From positions 10,238,268-10,302,267 of the forward strand of contig OU342639.1 in the NCBI GenBank assembly GCA_910589415.1: DNA of 64,000 nucleotides. The letters run 5' to 3'. The translations under genes and the position numbers were made by a program. This DNA comes from Malachius bipustulatus (lineage: Eukaryota > Arthropoda > Insecta > Coleoptera > Melyridae). The notes beneath the pieces were generated by a model. The model was not told the DNA's origin and ran no database searches. It saw nothing but the letters and a program-made list of their open reading frames with translations. Of this stretch, positions 36,661 through 48,400 are shown piece by piece; position 1 is the stretch's first letter; each line of letters opens with the position of its first letter.

Positions 36661-37713
36661 CTATTTTAATATAATTTTAATTTTCATGTCATTCGGTTAA
36701 ACAAATAAAGAAAATAATCTTTTCATCGCATGCCTTATGGTTATCACATTTGCTTAATAATTTTTAAAGCAATAAAAAAGGCAATAAAAGGCAATAAAAA
36801 ATAAGGAACGCCTATATTATCATTTCATATAGAAAAAACCGTATACACTTCTAAGTCAAGTATAAGTGCCTTAGTTATTTTTCCCTCTTTCTAGGACTTT
36901 TTTAAGACTTCAAAAATGCAATATTGCTTAAAACTGCATATTTATTTTTATTTTGCTGATTATATCTTTTGAAGGTACGCGATCTGTGTAAATCTCAGTA
37001 AAATAATTCGCTCATATCACGTAATAAAAATTTCTAGCTTAAAACGATTTTTAGCTGCATGTGGTTTTATTTTTTTATCATTTGCTTCAATAATTATTAA
37101 TCTCAACATGATCGAATTTACATAATTTTTTTTTAGATTTATCAAAACTAAATTTGTTATTTTTGTTCAATAGTAAAAAAACTAAAATGTAATCAAACGC
37201 ATTTCAAAATTTTGAACAAATTTGTCTCCAATGTTCATGATTTTTTTACATTATTTCAGTGTTCCAATCAACATGTTATATACAAAGTAATCCGAAATTT
37301 ACATATTATTTACATATCACGGGAAAAGCGGAGAAATAGAACGGATATCTATCGTTACATCAACAAGAAATTTTTTTAGTTTTAGAATTTATAATTTTAT
37401 AGACTTATTATTTTTATTATTAATAATTTCCTATTTAAACCTGTAGAATTCGTGTCAAATCCAATTCAATAGGCCAATGTATATTCTTACAATTATATCA
37501 AATTATCACAGCGCACACGATGAAAAATATGTTTACACATGCTAAGACAACGGTCCAAAAATATAGGGCGTTAGCAAATAAAAATTGAATAACCGTTAAC
37601 TAAAAACAAATTATCGTCTGAGACAATATCGATGTTTATGAATTAGGTTTTCTTACTTTCAGTAACCGATCTATTCTTCACCAGATAAGTTACGAACAAC
37701 AACTCCAGGCAAA

Positions 37714-39114
37714 ATGTTCACAAGTAATATTAGAATTTATAGTGCATCAGTATTAATGTTACTTCTGGCTTGTTTGAAATATAACACGTGCTTTCCATCA
37801 AATGGTTCTGCAGCTTTAATTTCAAAATATTCAAAAGTTGCTTATTGGGGGCAACCTGTCACAAGTTCAAAACATGACGATTCACAAGAAACTGAAGGCA
37901 GAAGCAACAGTGGACAAACTCTTTGGACTCACAGGTAATAAGATAAATTACAATTCTTTAAAAAAATGCCACTATTTATGTTCTATTGTTTTAGATCTGA
38001 TGTAAAAATAAGCGGAGGTCAAAATTTAAAACCACAAAAGTACAACATCGTCTACGCTTTCCCAGTTCCAAAGAAACTTACGAAGAATGGATTCGAAAGA
38101 AAAGATAAGATCGCTGTTGGAGAAGTAGAAGATCGATTAAGTCCAAATCCTTATTTTTCATATGGACCAATCAACAAAAATCAACAATTAAGCCCAGTTT
38201 ACAACCCACCTTCCCAAAACAACCCCTACAATTCCCCGTTTGATTCCTACAATCCCCCGACACAAGGTCCCACCTTCCAGAAAGACGATACACCAGCTTA
38301 TCCACCAATTGACCAATCATCGTCATCAGATCTCCAACCACAACCACCACAACAACCATCAGATTCCTATGCAAGCCCCCCAGAAACACCATCTGGAGGT
38401 TCGTACACAAGGAAGCCTGACGATTCACAAATCTCTCCTCCACAAGAGTCTTCTTACGGATCATCTTCAAATTCTCAATTCGGAAACACTAAGGACCAAG
38501 CCGACGTCTATTTTCCTCCTGATGACTCCAACAACGATCACCATCATGATGAGGTTATTTTAGATCATCCCCCACCAGGTTACGAAGACGAGCAAGAAGA
38601 TAATTTTCATGACACCATGGGAAAAGGTCATAGTCATGATGCCGACGTCGATATGGCGGAAGGAGATTTAAACCCACCACCACCAGATTTTGGAAAACCT
38701 CAGTTCCAACCAAGTGACAATTTCGGGCCAGGCTATGGTGGTCATGGAGCAAATGATTTAGGGGCTTATGATTTCGATCATCATCATGTTTATGAAGAAG
38801 TAGAAGCACCACACACGAATCCCCCACCTCAAGATGAGCGTGTCAATAAGGAGCATTATAGTTATTATTATTTGGGAAGGAAATTGTGGTACATTCCTTT
38901 GTATTTTAGTGTTTATTTTATTATTTATGTAACTGTGCTGATTTTTAAATCAATTGCTAGACATAAAATTCACTTGAAACATGAATTGCACGATAAGTTT
39001 CGTAGAGGACGTAATTTAGAATTAGAAGAGATAAATTATCTGCACAAGAATGTCACCACAGCTTTGGAAGAATCAGAAAAGCGATTTGTACCGGCAATTA
39101 ATGTATCGAAGTAG
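37714..39114 (+). CDS. Pro/His-rich single-pass membrane protein (2 exons, 446 aa)
   Basis: Exon 1 is 37714-37934 and exon 2 is 37995-39114, with a 60-base gt-ag intron splitting an Arg codon (phase 2). A hydrophobic leader (ASVLMLLLACLKYNTC) predicts secretion. The region to about residue 370 is low-complexity, rich in Pro, Ser, Gln and Asn, with His/Asp clusters (NDHHHDEVILDHPPPGYEDE; FDHHHVYEE) and no cysteine-rich fold. A membrane segment follows at about 371-392 (LWYIPLYFSVYFIIYVTVLI). It is preceded by YSYYYLGRK and followed by a basic cytoplasmic tail (SIARHKIHLKHEL). The tyrosine-rich juxtamembrane piece is the part most likely to be conserved. I do not recognise the family. It is possibly a cuticle- or surface-associated protein, which is inference only. 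AATAAA lies at about 39198. Confidence 0.8.
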
Positions 39115-39197
39115 GTACTTATTATAATAGAACAATAATGTAATCAAATCTTTACTTTATCGTAGACCTTTTACTGGAAGCGAGAAGTGTAAGAAAA

Positions 39198-39203
39198 AAT
39201 AAA
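39198..39203 (+). terminator. candidate poly(A) signal, 446-aa gene
   Basis: AATAAA about 85 bases after the stop codon at 39112-39114. Confidence 0.5.
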
Positions 39204-40278
39204 AAATAAGTTCCCTGATAGACATAAATTACATGAGTCAGCGGTTTCGCCCTTATTAAGGTTCATCAGCTTGCCATATCAGGCAGATATTTAATATTTT
39301 TTTAAATTAAGCATAACAAGTCAAATTTCTGTTGAATAAAACATTTCCAAACTATATTTTAATAGAAAAGGTAAAATTAAAAGTATTTTGTTTGTTTTGT
39401 TTCACTTTTCCAACATCTCCGAGCAAATATAATAAAAAAATTCCTACTGCAGAGTCGTTAAGATAATTTGAGTTTTTATAACGCAAGTGACTTTAATTAA
39501 AATATTAGAATAAGTAATTAGGCACCCGGGAATAAACGGAGAGAGCATTGAGGCAAGTACATATACCTAATATGTCTAATTTTAATTAGATTCTAAATTA
39601 ATCGATTATTCACCGTTCCCTACTTGTTTTCGGTAGAGCACTTAATTTAGCCTGCCGCCCTGTTGTTTTTGTCATTTATTAGTTATAAAATTCGCAGGAT
39701 AACATGGGGGAATCACGAGCGCCAACCTAATCTGCGCAGCGAAGTATTCAACAACAAAGAGGCCAAGTAGAGATTAAAACTTTGAATTTCCATAAAAATA
39801 TTTGCTCTTATTTGAAGTAAAATTAATAGTTTAGTATGACAGAAAATCCGGGGATTTAATAAGGCAATTGTGTCGAAACAGATTAAGAATAATGCTATAA
39901 ATTAGTTAAAGCAAGGGAAATATTATAAGATAAAATAAATATTTGTTTGGGGGACTTTATCGCTCTAAAGTTGTTTTCCTTTTTTTACTAAAGAAGACTT
40001 ATTATCAATATTTTATTACACGTCGCTGCTGTTTGAGTACCTCTACCACTTGTACAACTTATTAACTTCCCTTAGACGAGGCTGAACTAATCGATCCTCT
40101 CTAATAAAGCTGTTTCGAGGACGTTTGAGAATTATTAACTACGAAGACGATGGGTTGATGTGAGTTACTTATACGAAGAACGCAATAAATTCATTATTCC
40201 CCCTAACATTATTGACAAAAATAGTTATCCACTGATTGCCACCTCCATAACGATGCATAATTCACCCTCATTCTTATA
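39204..40278. other. intergenic, no gene seen
   Basis: Holds a single arm, at about 39236-39290, of the inverted repeat seen at 12361-12852. Otherwise featureless AT-rich DNA. Confidence 0.4.
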
Positions 40279-42051
40279 CAGACTGTCCGTTTTTCGCGTG
40301 CCATACTATGGGGATCTCGCTTATCTTAAGAGATACGAAGTTGGTTAAATTAGGGCAAAGTAGCGTATTTTTGTGCTGATTGATAATCTGAAAAGAAATT
40401 TGAGCTGTCACTATTAGTTGTCAAAATATTTTGAAAAAACTGAAATTTTCAATTTTTGATTTTATTTTTTTATTCAAAAACCAATCAAGCAAGCCATTTT
40501 TAACTGAAACATTGTGGAGTCACTTTTTAATAAGGAACCCAAAAATAATTTTACAATAGCTCTAGCACTTGAGATAGAAGAAAATCGATGGTCAGCTTTT
40601 TTTTTCTTATGGGCGCCATATTGGATTTTTCCATTTTTAGATTACGTTAATTTTTCTCTTCACAACGATGTATCACACATGTTATTTCATTATTGAATGT
40701 TTGGCGAAAATAAAATTTCTCACCTTGCGTGCAGAGTGCTTTGAAGAAATGTCAAGGGTCTTTTGTTTTCAACAAAACTTTGACGATTCGACCAGTCGTC
40801 TGCGTCGGCATTAAATTATTAATCGAGAAAAAAGCCACTTTTCAAATAAAATTATTAATTAAACAATGGTTAACAAAGACCAATAAATTAACAACAAGGT
40901 AATGTCACAGCATGTGTTCAAAAATCCCCCCGTGTAATTGCAAGCACAATTGCACCCTTTTCCTAAGATTCGCTACAGCTCTCAACACGTCTCTCCTTCT
41001 AATGCCGTGGCTGAGTGTGGTAATAATTCGTTGTCGAAGTTCATCGACGTCGGCTGGTAATGTTTTATAAATCTTATTTTTCATTGTCCCCCACAATAAA
41101 TAGTCTGATGGGGACAAGTCAGGTGACCGTGCTGGTCAGCGTTCGTCGCATTATTTGCAATTACTTGGTTGGGAAACATTTCTGACAAGAATTCTCTCAC
41201 CCTACCAGCATTATGAGGCGGCGCCCCATCCTGCTGGAACCAGATAGTATTCAAATCGTATCCTTACCGCTTGCAAAATTTCTTGCTGATGTTCATTGGG
41301 CCTATCGCCATATCGTCTAGGTTTTAAAACGAACCATATTGACCCAAGTTTCTGTGCAGCAGAGAAAAATATCTCAAAGAAGGTTGTTGCCGCTCTGGAT
41401 AACGGTGCAAATACGTTTCTGCGATGATGTAGGCATTTGGGTGCGAAGTGTTATAAATTTGTAGCATATCTCTTTGTTCTTCACTTGAAAAAGTCATTTT
41501 CGCGTTATAAACGTAACGACAACACTAATACAAGATACAAACTGTCAAAGTTTTCTTGAAAACAAAAGACCCTTGACATTTCTTCAAAGCACTCTGCACA
41601 CAAGATAAGAAATTTTATTTTCGCCAAACATTCAATAATGAAATAGCATGTGTGATACATCGTTGTAAAGAGAAAAATTAACGTAATCTAAAAATGGAAA
41701 AATCCAATATGGCGCCCATAAGGAAAAAAAAACTGACCATCGATTTTCTGCTATCTCAAGTGCTAGAGCTATTGTGAAATTATTTTTGGGTTCCTTGTTA
41801 AAAAGTGCATGTCTTCACAATGTTTCAGTTAAAAATGGCTTGCTTGATTGGTTTTTGAATAAAAAAATAAAAACAAAAATTGAACATTTAAGTTTTTTTG
41901 AAATATTTTGACAACCAATAGTGACAGCTCAAATTTCTTTTCAGATTATCAATCAGCACAAAAATACGCTACTTTGCCCTAATTTAACCAACTTCGTATC
42001 TCTTAAGATAAGCGAGATCCCCATAGTGGCACGCGAAAAACGGACAGTCAT
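40279..42051. mobile_element. nested foldback element carrying a transposase pseudogene
   Basis: The outer skin of 55 bases (cagactgtccgtttttcgcg...) is mirrored at 41999-42051 apart from a 2-base gap and the last few bases. The core, 40336-41996, sits between TA dinucleotides. Its ends, TACGAAGTTGGTTAAATTAG and inverse, resemble the family A core ends (TACAGGGTTGC-TTTAATTAG). Without the core the skin closes as cttaagaga-TA-tctcttaag. The core arms run about 40336-40900 and 41550-41996. The middle is a decayed transposase gene on the minus strand. Confidence 0.9.
40905..41497 (-). pseudogene. transposase pseudogene, internally deleted
   Basis: The ATG at 41497 reads MTFSSEEQRDMLQIYNTSHP, NAYIIAETYLHRYPERQQPS, then LRYFSLLHRNLGQYGSF. 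This is the helix-turn-helix N-terminus (DUF4817 type) found in many insect transposases. After a stop and loss of the middle it resumes NTIWFQQDGAPPHNAGRVRE, then, in another frame, SPSDYLLWGTMKNKIYKTLP and ends at 40905 (QLHGGIFEHML). The first catalytic Asp region is missing, so it cannot be active. The C-terminal 70 codons remain open. Confidence 0.85.
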
Positions 42052-42059
42052 CTAATTTT

Positions 42060-44110
42060 AGTTACATTTAATTAATTTAAAAAACAATTCCTGGAATGGT
42101 TGAAAGTGAAAAGTACATAGAATCGGGTAATTTTTGTATTTAGATTCAATAAGCCAGGTACCTTTCTCCTTTCTTTCAGGTACCACTTTTCCTATGATCG
42201 ATGTGTTGAACTGGCGAACAGATAATAACCCTCGGGTGGAGTGTTGATCCCAATATTTACATCAGGGCTGATGGAGAATCTTATATTCGGGGGGTGGGGG
42301 GGGGGGGGGGGGGGCGGTTTGTAATATCTAATTCAGAGTGGAAAAAATAGAATTTCAAGTTATGAGGCAAAATTTAATAAATTTAGTTTCAATATAAGGC
42401 TAAAATTTCAGAAACCTGTCGGGAAAGAAAAAGTTATCACTTTAATAGCAAACAGTTGATTTTTTGAGATCACCCTGTAAATGCACCTGAGTAAATGCAG
42501 GTGTTCAGCCGAAAATTTCAAAACCGTCTGGAGAACATGCAGACATCAAGCTTCATATTACTCCCATCAAAACACACAAGAAAAATTTATTTCGGAATTT
42601 GGGAGATCAAAACAATTTAGTGATTTTGCACTCCTTCGCATCATCATATAATCTCCTGTAAGATTTTTTTTGCAGGTTTCTTAGTTCATTAAATCCAATA
42701 AAAGAAAGGGCAGTTGATGCGAAAAAATTCTAAAAAACCTTAGAAATATCCAAAGTTATCCCCAATCAAAATCAGGCAAAATTTTGTGGCGTGACAGTTT
42801 CATTTTAGAATGGTGTATTATTCCATTATAGATTCCAGGCCAATTATTCGAAGCCCTCGCGAAGATTTCTATACCTGACTTTTCTACTCTAATTTTGTGA
42901 TCGGGTTTCCAGATGGGTTGCCGCTGAAAACTTAGTAACACTGGGACTAGTGAGTAGTGAAACAGAAAGGTATAAAAAAAAACTATCAGAGACGAAGTAC
43001 GAAGTTAAAATGCATTAACGCAGTTATGGTGAATGGTTTTGTACTCGCAAATACTGGAAAATACGTTTGGTGCCTCTATAATATATTTGAAACAAGTTAT
43101 TCGTACTTCGTAGTCTTTATCCCTGTGTCGTGGTGGCAACTGTATGAAATATGGAGAATTTTAGATTTGTAGCCGGTTTATCCTACTTTGCCTTCGGGTA
43201 AAATGTATGGAACACTGATGGCGATACGGGCATACGAAATACGAAATAGGGCAAATCCTGTGGCGTAGTTTATCTTTAACTGACACCCTATCTAATGAAC
43301 GGCAGCAGGAAGCATAGAATAATTCCCTGATCCGGCGTCTTCCACCTTCAATAATCCTTTCTCCGTGCCAGCTTATGATGCCCAATTTAACCGCACAGTT
43401 TCCGCATACTGTGATATAATTCATTATGTCGAAACACGTGCAGTGATTTTTAAAAAGTGTCTAATTTCATTGCATCTCCACTGAATTACAGGAGGAAATA
43501 CATCTATTAAATAGCTATTTTCAGTTCTCCGCGTAGGCTAATCAGACGATTTTGTTTTTCCTCAGATCGTTTCCTGCTGGAAATCTCCTTTTGATGACGT
43601 CTGATTCGTCTGCTGCTCCCCTTAATTTTACGCCCTGGATACTCGATTCCGACAGTTGTGCCGTAAATACGAGGCATTCCGAGTATAATTAAGTCAAAAC
43701 GTGGAGCAAAAATACGATAGAAACGTTGCGCCCGAGATACTATTCATCATTTTAAAAAAACTAGGAAATTCCTTTCATTCACATTAACGTCACGTTATCA
43801 TATAAATTAAAATTAAAAGAAACATACTTTCGTTAAGTTTTCTCAATCTAAATCTTTATTGTCTTTTCCACCGACGCTTTTTTTATTTGACCACAGTTAT
43901 TTTCTGGCAGCATTCAGATGACCATTCAAATTATAGAAATTAATTAAGCACAGTTCTGCGTCGTCATTAGTACGTTATAATAAACACAAATTCATGACGT
44001 CATAAAAAGTTTGCATCAAAGTTACCTTCACTGTCTTTTTAGGTTGAGTGTGCCAAAATAAACTGGACGGTGATCAATAGTTCTGCTTAAAATTTCTTAG
44101 TTCTCGAGGT
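42060..44110. other. intergenic, no gene seen
   Basis: Contains the G-tract and a small inverted pair, gagacgaagtacga/tcgtacttcgtagtc (about 42987/43101). Short frames at 42957-43172 (+) and 43161-43424 (-) have no supporting features. Confidence 0.4.
42289..42317 (+). repeat. guanine tract
   Basis: Six G, one T, nineteen G, then CGG. It is by far the longest G run in the window and could form a G-quadruplex. Its exact length is also a likely sequencing weak point. Confidence 0.9.
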
Positions 44111-44204
44111 ACAGGGTGTTGAGTTTTCTGAAAGAATTTTTTTTTTTGAATATCTCAAAATTTATTCATTGGAATTTCTCCCTGGAAGAATTTGGAAGCA
44201 CCCT
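44111..44204. repeat. small CAGGGTG/CACCCTG-ended element
   Basis: About 95 bases from tacagggtgttgag to gcaccctga with partial inverted similarity. It may be a minimal or decayed member of the TA|CAGGG class. Confidence 0.35.
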
Positions 44205-44587
44205 GATTTATTCAAAATAAGGAAAAATTACTAAATTCTTAATTTTTATTTTCATTGCTACTACTATAGTCGCGACTTTGAAGTAGAATGTATTTCTTTA
44301 ATATTAGTTAGTCGCTGCTAGACTGTAAGTTGCCGCCTTTACTTTCCAAATACTTCGAGGTCGTTTTACTAAAACTACGATCTCCTAAATTATTTGGATA
44401 TAACTATAAAGTAACACTAAAGGTAGCAGCTACGTGTTCGGGACTTTAATGGAGTAGATGCTACCAATTAATAGGTAAAGTGGCGGTTATGAATTGGTTA
44501 CTAGCTCCAGGTTAAGATTTCTGTTGCCAGGACTTTTTTTTTACTTTTTTATAAATGAAAATTATGCGCGGGGGCTATTGAGTTTAA

Positions 44588-44774
44588 ACCGTTGATGCTG
44601 TCACCGTCTGGGTTCGAGTCCCAGCTCGGCATGGTTGTTTGTGTTCGTCTATAAACCTATATTTACAAACTTAAAATTTGTGCCTGGCAAAATGAACCCG
44701 ATCTCGAAGCCAAATTACCAGAGTGGCGCGACTATGTCTTATATACACAATTAAGACCGATGCTCCCTCTTTTT
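44588..44774 (+). mobile_element. tRNA-derived SINE, 5'-truncated copy
   Basis: Matches the second part of the SINE at 18116-18347: gatgctgtcaccg, box B ggttcgagtcc (44611-44621), ttaccagagtgg, gactatgtctta and the end gctccctcttttt. Box A is missing, so it cannot drive its own transcription. Confidence 0.8.
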
Positions 44775-45472
44775 ATAAAAAAAAATGATAAGTTTCAATT
44801 AATTCATTTAATATAAGAATATTAGGATATAAGGATTTAGGAATGATGAATTGATAAACTATTGCGAGTACAAAGATTACCTCTGCTTGCTAATTACTTG
44901 AAAAATTCTTAAGGCATATTTAGAATTGACAAGGTAAAGAGTGAATGACATGAATGAACCGAAACACAATAGTTTGCATAACCCGTTTTCGAATCCTTTA
45001 AAATTCATATTTCAGCCTTATAATCACCTAATATTGTTTATATTGTTAATTTGCCTACCAGAAGAAATCACTGCAAAATTCTCTTACATTTTCCATATTC
45101 ATTACTCTGCCAAACTGGAACTAGATTACCGTATGTCCATTATCACATTGATACTCTGGTCTAGATATTTATGCGTGTGTATATTTAACTTATTTACCAC
45201 CTTATTTACCGATGCAATTACTACATATTTCCGTTAGAGTCGTACTGAAGTGCTAAACTATCAAAATTACCACACTTTTAAATTCTGATATACACACAAT
45301 GATAGTCATTTACTTCATTTTAGACAATCAACATATCAAAAAAGAACACACAATATATTTATTATAGCCTCTGAAAACAATAGATCTTAGCCGGAGGTTG
45401 TACTTATGTGTTAAATTTTTTTTATTCACCGACATTGTCTGCACATTTTGTTGTAGTGATTTTATACCAAAT

Positions 45473-48400
45473 ATGTCTATGTGGTTATGTGTTTATTGCG
45501 TAATTTTTAGTGTTTCATTTACCGCAGCGTATACTGTCACTCCTATAGTAAACTACCCCATTTCCACTACCACGGAAGCTCATCCTACCAGTGTTAAATC
45601 TAGGTAAGTAGAAATACAAAATCTCAACTTTTCATATTTTATAAACTCATACTAAGTTTTATGTTTGTAGTCAGTGTAAGAAACGTTTATAGAGCAGGGT
45701 TTTTATTTTTTCAATAAGATGGACGAAGTCGATGTCACTGACATTTGAAACTTCGCACACTTTATTATTGGTTGACTCCACATTAAAAAAAAAAAGCATG
45801 CGAGTGTGAGAAGTAAATTTTCATGCAGAAATTTACAAGAAATGCCTGCAACCAAGGGGCTGAATTTTGATCTCATAAGTTATTGCTTCATATTTCTAAA
45901 ATGCGATTTTGGTGCTTTTTGTAGAAAATTCGTTCCTTTTGTTAAACGAAACACACACATGGTTACTGTAACCCAAAAAAAAAAATTCTAGAGAAATTGC
46001 TGTGAATTTTTTTTTAAGTTGCAAGGTCTATATTTATTGTAATACACTTTCTTATGTATTTTATATCATCAGCACTAAAAAAGAATGACGATAAAGCTTG
46101 ATTTTAGTTGATTATGTTCTAAATTTGGAACATTCAGTAAAATGGTGAGAATTTGCACTTTATTAACGTAATTATTGTTTTTGGCCAAGTCTCGAAAACA
46201 TTATGGTCTTAGTCTTGTTTCATTAAAAAAAATGAAACCTGGAGACGAGGAAGCTTAGCAAGAAGAAAAATAACGATGGTGGCAAGGTCTTTATTGGAAC
46301 TTCCCCCAAAGCATCTTCTTGAAAAAATCCTGGCCGGTAAGGGAAGGAGTTGCAAAGCAGAAAAAAGTTTTTCCTGTTTTTTCAGCATCCCCTGGAAAAA
46401 TGAGTGGTAGTTTTTAGAAAAATGGCTTCAATTTTTGTTAAAATTTCAGCTATAACTGATATTTCATAATTCGTTCAAGAGTTTGAATAAAATATTTTGT
46501 GGAGTTGATTAAGACGCTTAGACCGTTTATTTAACATAAACTGATTAAAAGACGCTGATTTCTTTTAGGAGTTGTACTTTTTACTTTTATTTAGCAGTCT
46601 TTTCAAGATTCTATGTATGTACCGAGTCTACTTTCAAATTATTCCAGCTTTGAACTTTCCAAAATGTTCGCATTTTGTCTCGCACCCAACCAAGGAACCC
46701 CATCAGGAATAAAAAAACCTTCTTGCGCATCAATCGCATAAATAGTGTATTTTTATGCGATTCAATAATTATGAAAATTTTCGCCGCCCTTTAAATTGGC
46801 TTTCTGAAATTTTCCATAGTCAGGTCGAATTAGCGTAGTGGTTTACTGTGAAAATTTCATTTCATTTCGTTTGAAAGCGTGCTATAAAATAGATTTTTAC
46901 ATATAATAAACAAAAAAAAATTGGAAAAATTTAACAATTTCGTCTCTTGTCCTATATACCCGCCACTGACTAACTTTAAAAAGTTACAGGCGAGTTCTGA
47001 AAACCGAACATTTGAAATTTTAGAGAAATATACATCATGTAAAAAAACTGGAATAACTCCGCCATTTCCCTTATTTGCTTCTTTAAATTTTGGAGAGTTA
47101 AAAGCTATTAGTGTAGTTGTCTACTCCGAAAATTTCAGGTAAATTCTCTCAAAAATGTGCTCATAATCAATTAAAGAAATTTAGCCATTTTTACCATTTT
47201 CTTACCACGCCACTAGCTTACTAATGAAAATAATTAAAATTTTATTGCATTAATTCAAATTTCAAATCATTTTAATCCAATCTTGTTAATACAGGTGTGT
47301 AGGAGTTTTTATTTTCTGCAATTGGGGTTGGCAGGAGCAGGCATATCTGCATGGGTGGTCCCGTCCGAGCCGAGCGCGATGAAAACGGTGCGCTGGTGCT
47401 GGTGCTGGTTTTAAATCAAGTAGTCCCGGGTCTGAATATTACATTCAATCGTTAAGTTATTAAACAAGCCTTTAATTGTCATCCTCATTATTTTGTTGTG
47501 AAAAGTTTTCTTTCTATATTGCTTATACAGGGACTAAAAAATAGCATTTTTCCCTAAAATTCAAAAAGCCGCCATTTTGAAACGGCTCGATCGATTTTGC
47601 TCCAAAAAATACAATACCAGACCACTACTTGTGGATAATATCTTCCTCCCATAAAAATTTTAGCCTCCTAGATTAAAAACTGCGCCCAGAAAACCGTGCC
47701 ACATGGACCGGATGTTTCGAAATTTTAAAGCACAGCCTGTAGAAGTAACGCGACTTTTGAAAAATTTTTCAACGAAAATTCAACGTCATCCCAAAGTTTC
47801 ACAAGAGTAAAAAATTTCTTTCACTAATCTTGAAAGATGAAGCTACTAGAGCGTTTTTAAAATTTTAGAGAAATTTACATCATGTAAAATAAATTTGAAT
47901 ATCTCCGCCATTTTTTTTATTTGATCCTTGAAATTTTTGAAGATTAAAGAGTATTAGTATTATAGTTGTCTACTGTAAAAATTTTAGTTCAATTCCTTCA
48001 AAAATATGCTCAAAAACGGTTATAGAAATTAAGCCATTTTCACTCTTTTCCTACCCACGCCACTGGCTTATTAATGGAAAAAATTCAAATTTTTTTGCAT
48101 TAACTCCAATTTCAAGTAATTTTCTTTCAATCCTGTTAACTTGATGTGAAAGTTTTTTTGCCACCTTGCTCATACAGGGATTCAAAAAATAGTAAATTTT
48201 CCGAAAATTCAAATGGTCCCCATTTTGAAACGGCTCGGCCGATTTTGCTCAAGTGCAATACCAGACCACTCATTGTGGACATCTTACTCTCACAAAAATT
48301 TCAGCCCCCTAGATTGAAAACTGCGGCCAGAAACCGTGCCTCAAGGACCGGATTTTTGGAACTTTGGAAGGACACCCTGTAGAAGTGACGTGACTTTTGG

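Noticed and set aside
38240..38563. Tandem-repeat protein or CRISPR-like array
   Set aside because: The apparent repeats are low-complexity CAA/CCA codons for Gln, Pro and His; no spacer-repeat pattern exists.
38171..38827. Minus- and alternate-frame ORFs inside the 446-aa gene
   Set aside because: They are shadows of the low-complexity Pro/His coding exon; the plus-strand frame with signal peptide, intron and membrane segment is the real one.
44941..45237. 98-residue hydrophobic ORF as a gene
   Set aside because: No splice or start context, no recognisable domain, and AT-rich codons; could not be supported.
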